Source: Balanoglossus misakiensis
Lineage: Eukaryota > Hemichordata
NCBI GenBank assembly: GCA_040954595.2
Contig: CM082598.2
Span: forward strand, 6,200,001-6,264,000
Length of the DNA: 64,000 nucleotides
Direction of reading: 5' to 3'
Below, piece after piece: positions 1 to 13,000 of the stretch. Position 1 is the first letter of the stretch; each line of letters begins with the position of its first letter. The position numbers and the translations under genes were made by a program. The notes beneath the pieces were generated by a model. It searched no databases, was not told the DNA's origin, and saw only the letters and a list, made by a program, of their open reading frames with translations.

Positions 1-41
1 CACAGCTGATGTTGAATCTCTGGTGCTGGTTTGTGTCCTCA

Positions 42-43
42 CG

Positions 44-74
<31 letters not shown>

Positions 75-96
75 ACACTCACACACACACACACAA
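42..96. repeat. (CA)n microsatellite
   Basis: Imperfect CA dinucleotide run interrupted by AT and CT. The rest of 1-996 shows no coding signal that I can support; it is presumed intron of the ROCO gene and includes 'paired' gtcc/cctgt dispersed-repeat sequence near 560-740. Confidence 0.9.
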
Positions 97-996
97 AGTT
101 AAAGCATATTCCCTGGACATAGATCGCCCCATAGACAATGTGTTGTGGAGAGGTGTTAATCCTTTACACCACAGGTCTGGCCAGCAAAAACCGTCACAAA
201 TCTGAAACGTTCCAGGACCACTTTGACTGTTCACATGTAATATTTTATTCCAGCATTTGAGCAGAGACATTTCAGAAACATTTCAATGGTCTCTGTGTGA
301 ATGCCATGTGAGTGACTGGCTTTTCACACATTAATAACACTGAATCAACTAGATATCTATGAACTCCCAAAATACCACACACTCCCAAAGTGATATCACA
401 ACATCACATTTAGATTGTCCAAAAACAGACCTACACCAGCCCACAAATATAAATAATCTCAATTCAGCGCGGAATGTTTCATTAACAGTTCCAGTTTTAC
501 CCAGTGTGAACATGGTATCAGTCTACAGTTTTGTTCAATGTGGTTCAACCACATGCAGTAAAACCTGTTGAAATGGACCTGTCTTATCTGGAAAACTGTC
601 TATAATGAACACATTTTCCTGTCCCTTTTGACATAGAACCACGTGTTAAAAGAACCTTTACAAACCGGAAATGTCTGTAAACTGAACAATTTCTTCTGTC
701 CCTTCGGTGTTCAGATTAGAGGGGTTTTACTGTACATGTATTTTGGTCATAGAGAATTGTCACTCAACCTCAGAAAAAATTACCATTGTTATGATCTTTC
801 AGTTTCAAATCTATCTCAGTCTATTACTGAAATAGCACACCATATCTTAAATCAAAACCATTATTACAATAGTGACTGAAGCTCATTGTGATGAAATTCC
901 TAGTTTCTTCATCAAAAGATCAAGCAGTTGACTCACATTGCAAGTATCAGATTTGTGATGTCATTTTTATTCCAACATTAAACGTCTTTATTCCAG

Positions 997-1095
997 GATG
1001 ATTCCACAGCATTGCATGTAGCGTCCTTCGAAGGTAAATTGGATGCTGTCAGGGTGTTGATTAGCCATGGTGCAGATGTCAATGCGAAGAATGGG
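997..1095 (+). CDS. Ankyrin-repeat exon 1 (first visible)
   Basis: A 99-nt exon encoding exactly 33 residues, beginning DDSTALHVAS and ending GADVNAKNG, the standard ankyrin pattern (TALHxA, LLxxGADVNAKN). It has a TTCCAG acceptor, a GTACGT donor and phase 0 at both ends. A repeat element starts in the intron 25 bp past the donor. Confidence 0.88.
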
Positions 1096-4000
1096 GTACG
1101 TGAACTGACTTATCACTTTATTAGGTCCCATTGGTATAGGCCTATATACCATGGGACCTTATGGGATGGGTTGCGTCTGTATGTATGTATGGATGGATGG
1201 ATGTATGGATGTATGGATGTATGGATGTATGTCTGTATGTCCGTCCACATCAAAAACTTGAAAACCGCTGCGCGTATCACCTCAATATTTGGTGTGTAGG
1301 TGCAGGCTGGGCTGTAGATGGGAGTTTGTACAAACGAAGTTGCCAGGCCCAAAAATATGCAAATTAGCTTGTAAAATGTGAAATTGATCAAAACTCTGTA
1401 AGTCAACAATTACTGGTCAGATTGCTTTGAAAATTGATATGTATGTACCTTATGTCAACCTCACACCGACCTGTAAGTGTTAAGTTGATATCATGGATGT
1501 TTTATTTTTTATGAATTTTTTAGTCTTTTTATTAAATTTATACCTTTACTTATACCTCTATGGTTAAGCTATGTCCACGTCTTATTGTGGAATTCTGGTC
1601 TGTGCAATAGTCCTGTACAGTGACTGTCTATTGGCCAGTGAGCACAATGGGGCCAAAATAAAAGGCAAATTTTTGGGCTCACCTGTAACACCTGCTTAAC
1701 ACATTAATTATGTGCATACCTAATTCCGGGCTAATTAATAGGGCTAGAGGTTTCGTTCTTGTGGGACATGGACCAGTATAGGGTCAAAATTTCTTGCCCA
1801 AATTTTGGGTGAACTCAGGTGACCTTTGACCTACTTTCCTATATCTGGGCATCCAGAGCAGGTACAGACTTGGCGTTTGGAGGGTTGGGACTAAAATTGA
1901 AAAGCCAAAATATGGGTCACCTGTGACACCTGCATATCTCATTAATTATGTGCATACCTAATTCCAGGCTAACAAATAGGGCTATAGGTTTGGTTTTTGT
2001 TGAACATGGACCAGTATAGGGTCAAAATTTCTTGCCCAAATTTTGCATGACCTCAGGTGACCTTTGACCTACTTTTCCATATCTTGGCATCCAGAGCAGG
2101 TACAGACTTGGCGTTTGGAGGATTAGCACTAAAATTGAGAAGCCAAAATTGGGGGTCACCTGTGACACCTGCATATCTCATTAATTATGTGCATACCTAA
2201 TTCCAGGCTAACCAATAAGGCTATAGGTTTGGTTTTTGTTGAACATGGACCAGTATAGGGTCAAAATTTCTTGACCAAATTTTGCATGACCTTAGGTGAC
2301 CTTTGACCTACTTTACCATATCTTGGCATCTAGAGCAGGTACAGACTTGGCGTTTGGAGGGTTGGCACTAAAATTGAAAAGCCAAAATTGGGGGTCACCT
2401 GTGACACCTGCATATCTCATTAATTATGTGCATACCTAATCCTAGGCTAACCAATAAGGCTATAGGTTTGGTTTTTATTGAACATGGACCAGTATAAGGT
2501 CAAAATGTCTTGCCCAAATTTTGCATGACCTCAGGTGACCTTTGACCTACTTTATCATATCTTGGCATCCAGAGCAGATACAGACTTCGCGTTTGGAGGG
2601 TTGGGACTAAAATTGAAAAGCCAAAATATGGGTCATCTGTGACACCTGCATATCTCATTAATTATGTGCATACCTAATTACAGGCTAACCAATAGGGCTA
2701 TAGGTTTGGTTTTTGTTCAACTTGGACCAGTATAGGGTCAAAATTTCTTGCCCAAATTTTGCATGACCTCAGGTGACCTTTGACCTACTTTTCCATATCT
2801 TGCCATCCATTGCTATGTTGCTATGTGCTATGTCCTCAAATGGGACCACAGTGTCCTTGACGCTATTTTTATGGATAACGTGGCCACACAATTGGATAAT
2901 AAAAAAATGCCTTTGAAAAAGACCTAATTACAACACTCTTATTTTCATCCAAAATTACTTGGCATGATCAAAATTCAATGGGAAGAAACAAGCTAACCCC
3001 TGAACAAGAAGAGGGAAAGGCCATAAAGTATTACCCATACTGATTTAGTTTTACTAACCATGATACCCTTGGGATCCAGCCATAGGAAGGACAGAAGGAC
3101 ACATTGTACTCTAAATTTAACAATCTTTACAATTTAGCCAAAGATGTTGAACCATAGTGTATTTGACACAGTTTGTGCCTAATGAATAAATATGTTCCAG
3201 AAAGTAAATTTTGATGGATTTTTTTGTGTTTCACCAAAGTTTTTCAAGCCATCTCTGAAATTTTGCTGGCAATCTTCTTTTTAAATCTTCCAGATCCCAC
3301 CCATCCCTAACTAAGCTATGAAGACTTAAACTTCCAATGTCAAAAACTATATGACCAGTCAAAGCATTTTCCTCGCTGTTAGAATCAATTGAGATTCTTC
3401 ACTGTCATTCTTTGATCTGTATTCACTTTAACAGTCGGCAATTTTCATTGTGTGTGTGTGGAAGGACTGTGGATTATACTTTCAAATCAGTCAGTATGCC
3501 ATTCTTGGTTGTTTTTTGCAATATGACTGATGCTATGATATTTTTTATTTATTTGTAGGTTTGTTTGTTTGTTTACACCTCACATTTAAGTGTTTATTTG
3601 TTTGTTTTAAGAAACCTCACATTACATTTCAATTTTTGTGACATTGTTCCCATGCTTCTCCTTCATTACTTACAGGATGGAGACACCCCTTTGCATGATG
3701 CAGCAGGGTATGGTGATGAAGGCTGTACCAGATTGTTATTGGAACACAAAGCTGATGTGACCATACAAAACAAGGTAATTACCAACTTGATTTCTGCAGG
3801 TTAATTCTAAAAGTATGAGCTTTCTCGATAGTCCCAATTTCCACTGTAGTTTTCTTGGTAAATTGTGTCTGGGATACAATGTATGTATTTGCCATTGTCC
3901 TTTGAATCAAAACTACTCCCTCTATCGGCCAGGTGTTGTACAGACAGGTGTTGACTGATGATGGTCGATGCCAATCCTATCACAGGGAGTATCAGATAGG

Positions 4001-7000
4001 GCGATTGTCTCTCGGCCTCCAGCATCTGCCAACTCCTGTCTGTCACCTAATACAATTCATCATAAGGAGGTGCCATATAAGTTGTCACTGTCCTTTGAAT
4101 CAAAACTACCCCCTCTATCGAGTCAGGTGTTGTACAGACACAGGCAAGTATTGATTCATGATGATGATGTGATTGTCTCTCCTATCTCTGAAACATTTTA
4201 TCTCAACTGTGAGCAATTTGGAGTTATGAGAAAGGGGGATTATCAGCATCTGCCAACAACTGTCTTGTCGAACATAAGGATGTTGTTGTTTTTTGCATTG
4301 TTTATCCTCAATCTTTTGTGTTTTAAATAATAACATCATTTTTGGACACTGTGGCGCATTGATTTCTGTCTGTCCGTCTGTAGACAGATTTTGTTCCACT
4401 CATAACTTGAGAGAAATTGAATCCAATGATATGAAATTTGGTATGTAGCATTGTTATGATAAGATCTAGATCTGATTAGATTTTGGTGGGTGTGGCATAT
4501 TAATGCTCATTTGCATATTTAATGATGTCTTGTGATTAGGCCATACCTCCAAAAATACTCAATCAAATTTAGTGGAACTTTGTTCATAATTTTTACATTA
4601 CTCATTACCAACAATATGATGAAAGTTGAGTGGGTTTCACTTAATTAATTCTCATTTCCAAAATTAATGAATTAATGAAATTAGGCTATAGCTCAAAACT
4701 GTCTCAAGCTAATTTGGCGCTGTGCTAGAGGGACTTCGTAATAATAAAACTATCTTTAATTCATGAATATTTCTGTGAACAACATCATGAACACTGATAT
4801 TTGTGTGATTGGTGCCAAGTATAACTAATACATTTTGTTACATAGTCCCATCTAGCGGTGAGAATTATCTCAACTTTGGATCTGATACTCTCTCAGTCAC
4901 TCATGACAGCTTTTCCCCACACAGATTTAGACGTGGTGGGTATTGCTGATTTGCCTCATATTGGCCATACACACCAAGTCTATTAAAGGGAAAAAGTCTC
5001 TCTCTCTCGCTGCCCTTTTTCCATTAATTATGTTTGATACAAGACGCTGTTAATGTTATTCTACATGTGGATATATAGTGAATCAACATTCAACCCCACA
5101 TAATTTCCATCCCGTTTGTAAGATATGAGAGTAAAAAGCTCGCCAAAATGAATAAATGGTAAACACCGATTATTCATTTTGGAGAGTTTTTCACTCTCCT
5201 GCCTGCAAGTGGGATGGAAGTTGTGTGTGGCCGAACGTTGATTCACTATATATCCACATGTAGAATAACATAAACTGTGTCTTGTATCAAACGTCATAAT
5301 TAATAGAAAAAGGCAGCGAGAGGGAGAGACTTTGTCCCTTTAATATTCATGAGTTTACTTTTCTTGTTTACGTACACTCTTATAACGATTGGAAATCTTG
5401 AGAATGGCTATTACATCAAGTTGACAACCCCCACACAAGTACATCATGTACATAAACAAAAATAGTCTGGTGTGTGGAGCCGCCTCCCTTTTTTTACAGG
5501 AAGTACTTTCGAAATATTTTATGAAATATTCAGTCCACACTCATGATCAGTTTTGTGTCAGAATTATAGTCATAGCAACATTTCGAGTAAGACTTTACCA
5601 GAAGAACTTGTTTTTGTTGTGGCTCTGATTGGGGCCGTTTTAAACTGGGGTTTGTTTGGCGACTTTTAGGACCGAAGGAGGGAAGCGCAGCCATGGTCAC
5701 ATCACGCATGCCATGTTGGGGACTTGCTTGGGGAGGGGGTGCTTGTTGACGGTGCCGAGAGAAGTCAGCCAGTTTGAGCTTGTACTTCAGGCCGAATAGC
5801 GCAGTGCCGACCCTATTTACCTCTTATAAACTTTATAAAGTATAATACATTGTAACACTAAATTGTTCAGTCGACCGATTTTTTTCATCATTCTGAGCAA
5901 CACGGCGGCAGCGTTTGGATTGCTCTTTCTCTTGGAAATTGCTCAAGCTTATAAAACATGAGGTCTGTGCGGTTCCACTCCTCAGCTTCTCATCACTGTC
6001 CGTCACTTACCCAATCATTTCAAAGGGGTGATCAAGATGGCCAGAACAGCCAATTTTAACCAACCAGGTTCAAGAACCTGAGAAAAGGTGCTAAAAGCAT
6101 GCGAAAGATATATTGACGAGATAAACATTGGGAACAATAGGATTAAGGGAGGTGTGACTGGTCCAACCTGTTCAGTTTTAGTGTGGGGCACAGCTGGAAT
6201 GGTTACACAAATGTTCTTGAAAGTTAGTGCTACTGTGGCTTTCAATGGAATCTCTTATGAAGAGTTTTGTTACTTTTGTTTGTTCTTGATATGTCATGAA
6301 AAGAATGACTGCATTTAGTGTTTCATTGCATTTAATTTCATTTGCCACACATTCCCATTGGCCACAGTGTCCACTCAAGTCTTGCGTTGGTTATTAGACT
6401 TTCTTCAGATGGATTTTTTTGTGAAATTCAAGTTTTTTATTTACACTATTTATACAGATAAACACTATTTATACAGATAACTAGTGACATCACTGCACAA
6501 CTCTACTTGATATTGTTGGATTTATCGCTTGTCACAGCTTGGCTACTTTGTGCTGAGAACAGTCTGATGCCCTCCTACAGGAAATAAACATAGTTTGGTT
6601 AGCACAGATGTTTGATCTGTTTCTACATAAATCTTTACATCTCTCAAATTTCTCTTTAATTTCCCCTTTGATTGACATCATCCAGTCTGCACAACATGGC
6701 TACTTTGTGCTGAGAACAGTCTGATGCCCTCCTACAGGAAATAAACATAGTTTGGTTAGCACAGATGTTTGATCTGTTTCTACATAAATCTTTACATCTC
6801 TCAAATTTCTCTTTAATTTCCCCTTTGATTGACATCATCCAGTCTGCACAACATGGCTACTTTGTGCTGAGAACAGTCCGATGCCCTTCTACAGGAAATA
6901 AACATAGTTTGTTTAGCACAGATGTTTGATCTGTTTCTACATAAATCTTCACATTTCTTAAATTTGTCATCATATTGGAGATGACATGTGATTATTCCAA

Positions 7001-10000
7001 ATTGGCCAATGTTTCTTCTGACAATTCTACTAAATGTCACTGTAGTTGTTGGCTAGATCTTCTTTTATATTGTGTAGGTTGCATAAATAAATTGGTCACA
7101 TTCAGTAAATGTTCACTAACATTACATCACTGTCAGTTGTGATGTAATCATTCTTTGAAAGAAAATCATAAAAAAGTTAAGTTTAAAATTGGTTATGCGT
7201 AATGTTATTTGTTTTGCAAATTGTCAAATTTGAGGTTGTTTGTCAATTACTTGGAGTAACGTTTCTTTCTGTATCAACTGGCAGATATTTTCACAGAATT
7301 TATTTAGCTCGATCGTTTAGGTACATGTATAAAACTGAATTACACATGTTTACAGTCGATACAGTTTCTGTTCAAATGCTGTTATGAACCGCTTCTCACG
7401 GTATATGTGTTTATACGTGTCAGTCGCTCTTACTTCGTAAAATAGAGGACACTCCGAATTGAATCATGAACACGAACAGGTATTTATTGCTTGCACACAA
7501 GGAGAACTACAACTACCAGAGAGAGTATCAGAATGAGGCTATATGTCCCATACTGCCATGCGTCTGGAATGTACCAAAGTCAATACAGGGGGATCAGAAT
7601 ACATCTGATACACTACATCCCTCCTTTTCTGGGAATAGCTCTTCAGGCTACTAATGTATCATTGGAATGTCAAGTGTCCACGAAAATGCACAGTTTAAAG
7701 TTTACAAACAATCAACAGCAAAATGTGAAACGAATGCATGTCCAACAATGCATAAACATGAAAACGTCCGCAGTATGTATTTTCCTTATATCAGTGTTCC
7801 GCGCATATCTGAAAACAACAATAAACTACTGACAAATTTCAATGTCAATATTCAGGTTCAAAGCTAATAGCTAACAAGAAAATCTGAGCATTTTGATGGC
7901 AGTTGCCTGGACCTTTGTGGTCTGCCACTACTAGTCATAGGTGAATCTGTCGGAGTCTGTGGACTTTCCCGCTGATGATTCTGCAAAGACTGGTCACAGG
8001 GTGATATAGCAGGTGGTGATTCTTGTTGTGCTGGCTGTTGGTCTGGAAATGCTGGCTTGGTCTCCTGCTCTGGTGTTACGGTGTCAGTGATGTATTTCTT
8101 GACGTGTGTGGTATTCCTAGAATATTGAACACCTCTTGGAGACTCAACTATGATGCTATTCCCAGTTTTGTTGACAACAGTATACGGCTCCGGGTTAAAT
8201 GGAGATGACAATTTGTTTGTCGTCTGCTGCTCAACAAGAACTTTATCTCCAACTTGCACTTCAGAATATCGCGCATTCCTTCTTTCATCTGCATACATCT
8301 TTGCTTTTCCTTTCTGTTCGGCATCTCTGTCATGTACATCTATGTCGTTGTGATGCTCTGCGTTGAATTCTGGCAATTTACCTCTTATCTTGCGTCTGAA
8401 TAGGAGTTCGGCTGGGCTTTTGCCTGTAGTAGCATGATCTATGCCTCTGTATTTGGTCACGTATCTTCTCAGCTCTCGTTTCCAATCTAGCCTTTCGGCC
8501 TGAGCGATACGCATCCTCTTCAACAATGATCTGTTCTGGCGTTCTACTTCGCCGTTAGCTTTAGCCCACCTTGCTGTAACACTAAGGTGTGTGATGCTGT
8601 TGTGGTCACAGTATTTCTGGAACTCTTCGGATCGGAACTGTTCACGTTCAGTCTGCGAGTATCTCCGCTCACAATTGGTGAGGCTACGGCTTGCATAACA
8701 AACTGGAACTAGCATTTTGTTCTGCTCCTGCACTAGCACTGCACCTAGTCCTACGGGACTGGCATCAGCAATCACTTTCGTCGGAGCGTTTTTGTCAAAG
8801 TAGGCTAGGGTTGTTGCTTTGGCTAAACTTGCCTTCAGCTCTGCAAATGCTGATTTCTGTTCTGGACCAAAATGGAATGGCACGTTCTTTCTGGTGATTC
8901 TCCTCAGCGGTTCTGAGATGGTTGCAAGACCTGGTATAAATCGGCTACTGTAACTAACCATGCCCATGAAGCTTCTGACTTCAGATACATCTTTCGGTTC
9001 TCTGGCCTCCAATACGGCTCTAACTCTGTCTTGGGTTGGTCCTATGCCTTTCTGTGACAGTAGTATTCCCATGAAAACAAGGTCATCCATGTTGAATTGA
9101 CACTTTTCACGGTTCAGTGTTAGACCACAATCGTGTAATCAGGTTATGACCGCAAGTAAACTGCAAGTAAAATGTGTTTCCTGGTCACACCCATGTACTA
9201 TCATCAGATATGTTTTCTACACCATCAATGCCTGCCAGGGCTGTCGCAATTTCGTGTTGATACTGTTCACTCGCTGAACTTACACCAAATAGCCATCGTT
9301 TGTAACGATACAGTCCGGCGTGTGTGGCGAATGCTGTGATCTCACGGGATTCTGGCGTCAGCTCCAACTGGTGGTAACCCCACTTTAAGTCTAGTTTGCT
9401 GAACACTTTGGAACCGTTCATGTTCTGTAACATCTCATCTACGGTAGGGATAGGGTGTCTGCCGCGTATGATCGCTTTGTTTGCTCTACGCATGTCAATG
9501 CATAGTCTAATGTCACCTCCTGATTTTGGCACTACAACGACTGGGTTGACCCATGGTGTCGGCCCGTCTACTGGTTCAATAATGTCCAAATCCAGTAGCT
9601 CTTTTATTTTCGCCTCTACCTTTCCTCTCAATTTGAATGGTGTTCGCCTCAGGGGTTGTGCTACACGTTCTACGGAGGGGTCGATTTGAAGTTTTATTTG
9701 CTTTGTGTTGAGCTTGCCCACACCAATAAAGACATCCGGGTACTGTCGCTGTAAGCGGTCAGCCATGTCTGTTACTGTTGCAATGTGTGCACCAATACCA
9801 ATTTTCAGTACACCCAATTTTGTTGATGTGTCCTTGCCGAGTAAAGGTATGCATTTGCCTTTAATGACTAGGAATTCAGCATTGGTGATGTTTCTGCCCA
9901 CCTTTACTTCACATGTGAAACTGCCCTTGACGGTTAGGGGTTGGTTTGATCCATACGGGTACATTTTTCGTCCACATGTGTTGGCCTGTGATGCACATCT

Positions 10001-13000
10001 GATCTGCTGTCGCTTTAATTGCTCCCAGGTCGGCTCATCAATAATGTTGCTAGTTGCGCCTGAGTCTACCAACATTTTCAGGTTTACACCACCAACATGG
10101 ACATCAAGTGTGTTTGAGTTCTTACCACTGTTGACAGTGAAGGCGTAATCGGGCGGTGTTGGGCTGTTTTGCAGCTCTTCAACCACATTGACTTCTGATT
10201 TGACCTTTGACCTGCATACTTTGGCAAAGTAATTCTTGCCGTCGCATTTCTTGCATGTCTGGCCTCTCGCCGGACATTTGGGATCGCGACCAAAGTGTCC
10301 TGTCAATCCACAGCGATAACAAGTTTTATCTCTTGCTGGTTTTGTATCTTTATCTTTCTCATGTTTCTTTGGTTTCTGTGTACGGCGTTTGCTTCTATCA
10401 GTAAGTCTGTTGACAGTTTCCCTGTCTTCTCACTTTGCTGAAAGAGCAGCCATTTGTACCTCCACTTTCTCGCACTGATCGGCTATTTGTAGGGTACGTG
10501 TTAAGGTCAATGCTTGGCCTTCTTCCAATAACTACCGGCGTACGTAATCTGACGAACATTTATTCAGCACTGCGTCTCTGATTTGATTGTCTTTATCACC
10601 TCCGACATTACAATCACTGGCAGCTTTACGTAGGCGGGTGACAAATTGAAGTACGGTCTCACCTTGCCTTTGTGTAGTTTGATGGAATGTCTGTCTGGCG
10701 AACGCAGGGTTGACTTGGGGCACAAAGTAGGTGTTTAGCGCTGTCACGGCTCTGTTATACTCTGTGACTGTTCCCGTATCTGACAAAGTTGTAAAAATGT
10801 CCTGTACGTCTGAACCGGCTAAATGCAACAACAAAGCTCTCCGCCTTTGTTTCGTGGAGGAGTCATTAATTATCAAACCTTTTCCATCGGCGTACAGTTC
10901 AAATGACGTCAGCCATCGCTCCCATCGTGGTCCCAGGGTTGACAGATTAGTATAGCAGTCGAATTTTGGAATCGGGCGCCGGTTATTCTCCATCTTCCTT
11001 CAAGGATGTGGGTGAAATACTCGTCGCCAGTGTTATGTACCGCTTCTCACGGTATATGTGTTTATACGTGTCAGTCGCTCTTACTTCGTAACTTATAGGA
11101 CACTCCGAATTGAATCATGAACACGAACATGTATTTATTGCTTGCACACAAGGAGAACTACAACTACCAGAGAGAGTATCAGAACGAGGCTATATGTCCC
11201 ATACTGCCATGCGTCTGGAATGTACCAAAGTCAATACAGGGGGGGTCAGAATACATCTGATACACTACAAATGCCATTAACTGTTGGTTAATATTATCCA
11301 CAAGGGAGTTTGTGATGACAATTTGTTGTTTGTTTGTTTGTTCATTCATTCGTTCATTTTAAGAAATTAACCTCATGTGACATTACAGTTTGACATCCTC
11401 ATCATGCTCCTCCTTCATTACTTACAGAATGGAGACACCCCTTTGCATTATGCAGCAAGGGATGGTGATGAAGGCAGTGTCAGATTGTTATTGGAACACA
11501 AAGCTGATGTGACCATACAAAACAAGGTAAATACCAACCTGATTTCTGCAGGTTAATTCTATCAGTATGGAAAGATTTATTCATTTTTTTTTGTGTGTGC
11601 TTGTTTTTTTTGTTTAAGGAATATTACACATTACGTTTAATTTTTGTGACATCCTCATCATGCTCCTCCTTCATTACTTACAGAATGGAGACACCCCTTT
11701 GCATTATGCAGCAGGGGATGGTGATGAAGGCAGTGTCAGATTATTATTGGAACACGAAGCTGATGTGACCATACAAAACAAGGTAAATACCAACATCACT
11801 TCTGCAGGTTAATTCTATCAGTATATCAGTATGGAAAGATTTATTCATTTATTTGTTTGTTTGTTTGTTTGTTTGTTTAGGAAAACCTCACAGTATGTTT
11901 CAAATGTTATGACATTGTTCTCATGCTCCTCCGACATTAAGGCTGCCGCACACGAGAGAAATCAGCTGAGCAAAAAGTCATTCGAGGAATTTTGCTCAGC
12001 AATTTTCCTTCCGTGTGCGGGCGATTTTTCCTGACCCTTTTACTTTTGCGCCGTGGATCACGATATTCAACATGTTTGATATTTTTTTCCTGACGAGGAA
12101 AATTACTCACCGTGTGCACCGAACAAAGTAAATTTTACTCACGTATCTAGCCTAATTGCGCATGCGCCGGCATGACTTGACGACGATACCAACCTGACTT
12201 CTGCAGATTAATGCTATTAGTATAGAAACATTTATTTATTTGTTTATTTGTTTGTTTGTTTTTGAATCCTCACAGTATGTTTAAAATGTTATGACATTTT
12301 TCTCATGCTCCTCCTCCATTACATACAGAAATACTCACCAGTACAGTGTTGGCAAGAAATTAAGTTACTCACAATGAAAATGCTTCATAATAATCACGGT
12401 TACTAGAAGAAGACGGTTAGGAAACTATTTTTTCTCCATTGTTAGATGCTCGCCTCGGTAAACACTTAGTGTAAACGAAAGATATCAGGTGCTAACGAGC
12501 CTGGCCATACGAATAATGACGTCATTCCCCCACAATCCAAAGCAAACCATACTCGTGTTTACGGAATTGCTTGCACGCACAGTACGTATACCACCAGATT
12601 TGAGGAAAACAGAACAGAGAGTGGATAATTTATAAAGTCACAGCACATTTATGACAATTTTGAACTTTCAAGGACATGATGAAGCCATACATTCTTTGTC
12701 TTGACTGTGCCCTAGAGATTCGATGCGAACCAAAACAAACAAGATGGCCGCCAAAGGCTATATCGATAATGTTAACGACTGTATCGAAATGGGTATGCAA
12801 TATCTCAACGAAATATTCCAATTGGAATAAACGAAATAGCCCATGCAATACAAAAAGGTGTAAAATATCTAAATATATTAAAAAAACAGAAATGCGACCA
12901 TCAGGGTTGAATTCTAGGGGTTCAAAATTCAACGCTATTTGAATCTGGACTTTTAGTTAACCACCCAAGAAACAATGGTAGAGTGTCGCAAGCCCAGACT

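Larger units (their letters stand above)
7380..11269 (-). mobile_element. Ty3/Gypsy LTR retrotransposon, internally deleted
   Basis: A 3890-bp insertion bounded by LTRs at 7380-7617 and 11031-11269 and by the direct 5-bp target duplication AATGC (7375-7379, 11270-11274). Coding is on the minus strand in the order gag, zinc knuckle, protease, reverse transcriptase, RNase H, integrase. Reading frames are broken, and the segment from RNase H to the last integrase catalytic Glu is largely missing, so it cannot move by itself. It lies in the intron between ankyrin exons 2 and 3, in opposite orientation to the host gene. The knuckle sequence resembles K02A2.6-like Gypsy elements. Confidence 0.95.

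Noticed and set aside
23-205. Thr/His-repeat open frame
   Set aside because: Translation of a CA microsatellite.
1161-1409. Tyr/Met/Trp-rich open frames on both strands
   Set aside because: Translations of the ATGT/ATGG microsatellite in the hairpin-ended repeat; the same applies at 34281-34581.
7466-7867. Plus-strand open frames in the left LTR
   Set aside because: They lie in the LTR and untranslated part of the minus-strand Gypsy element.
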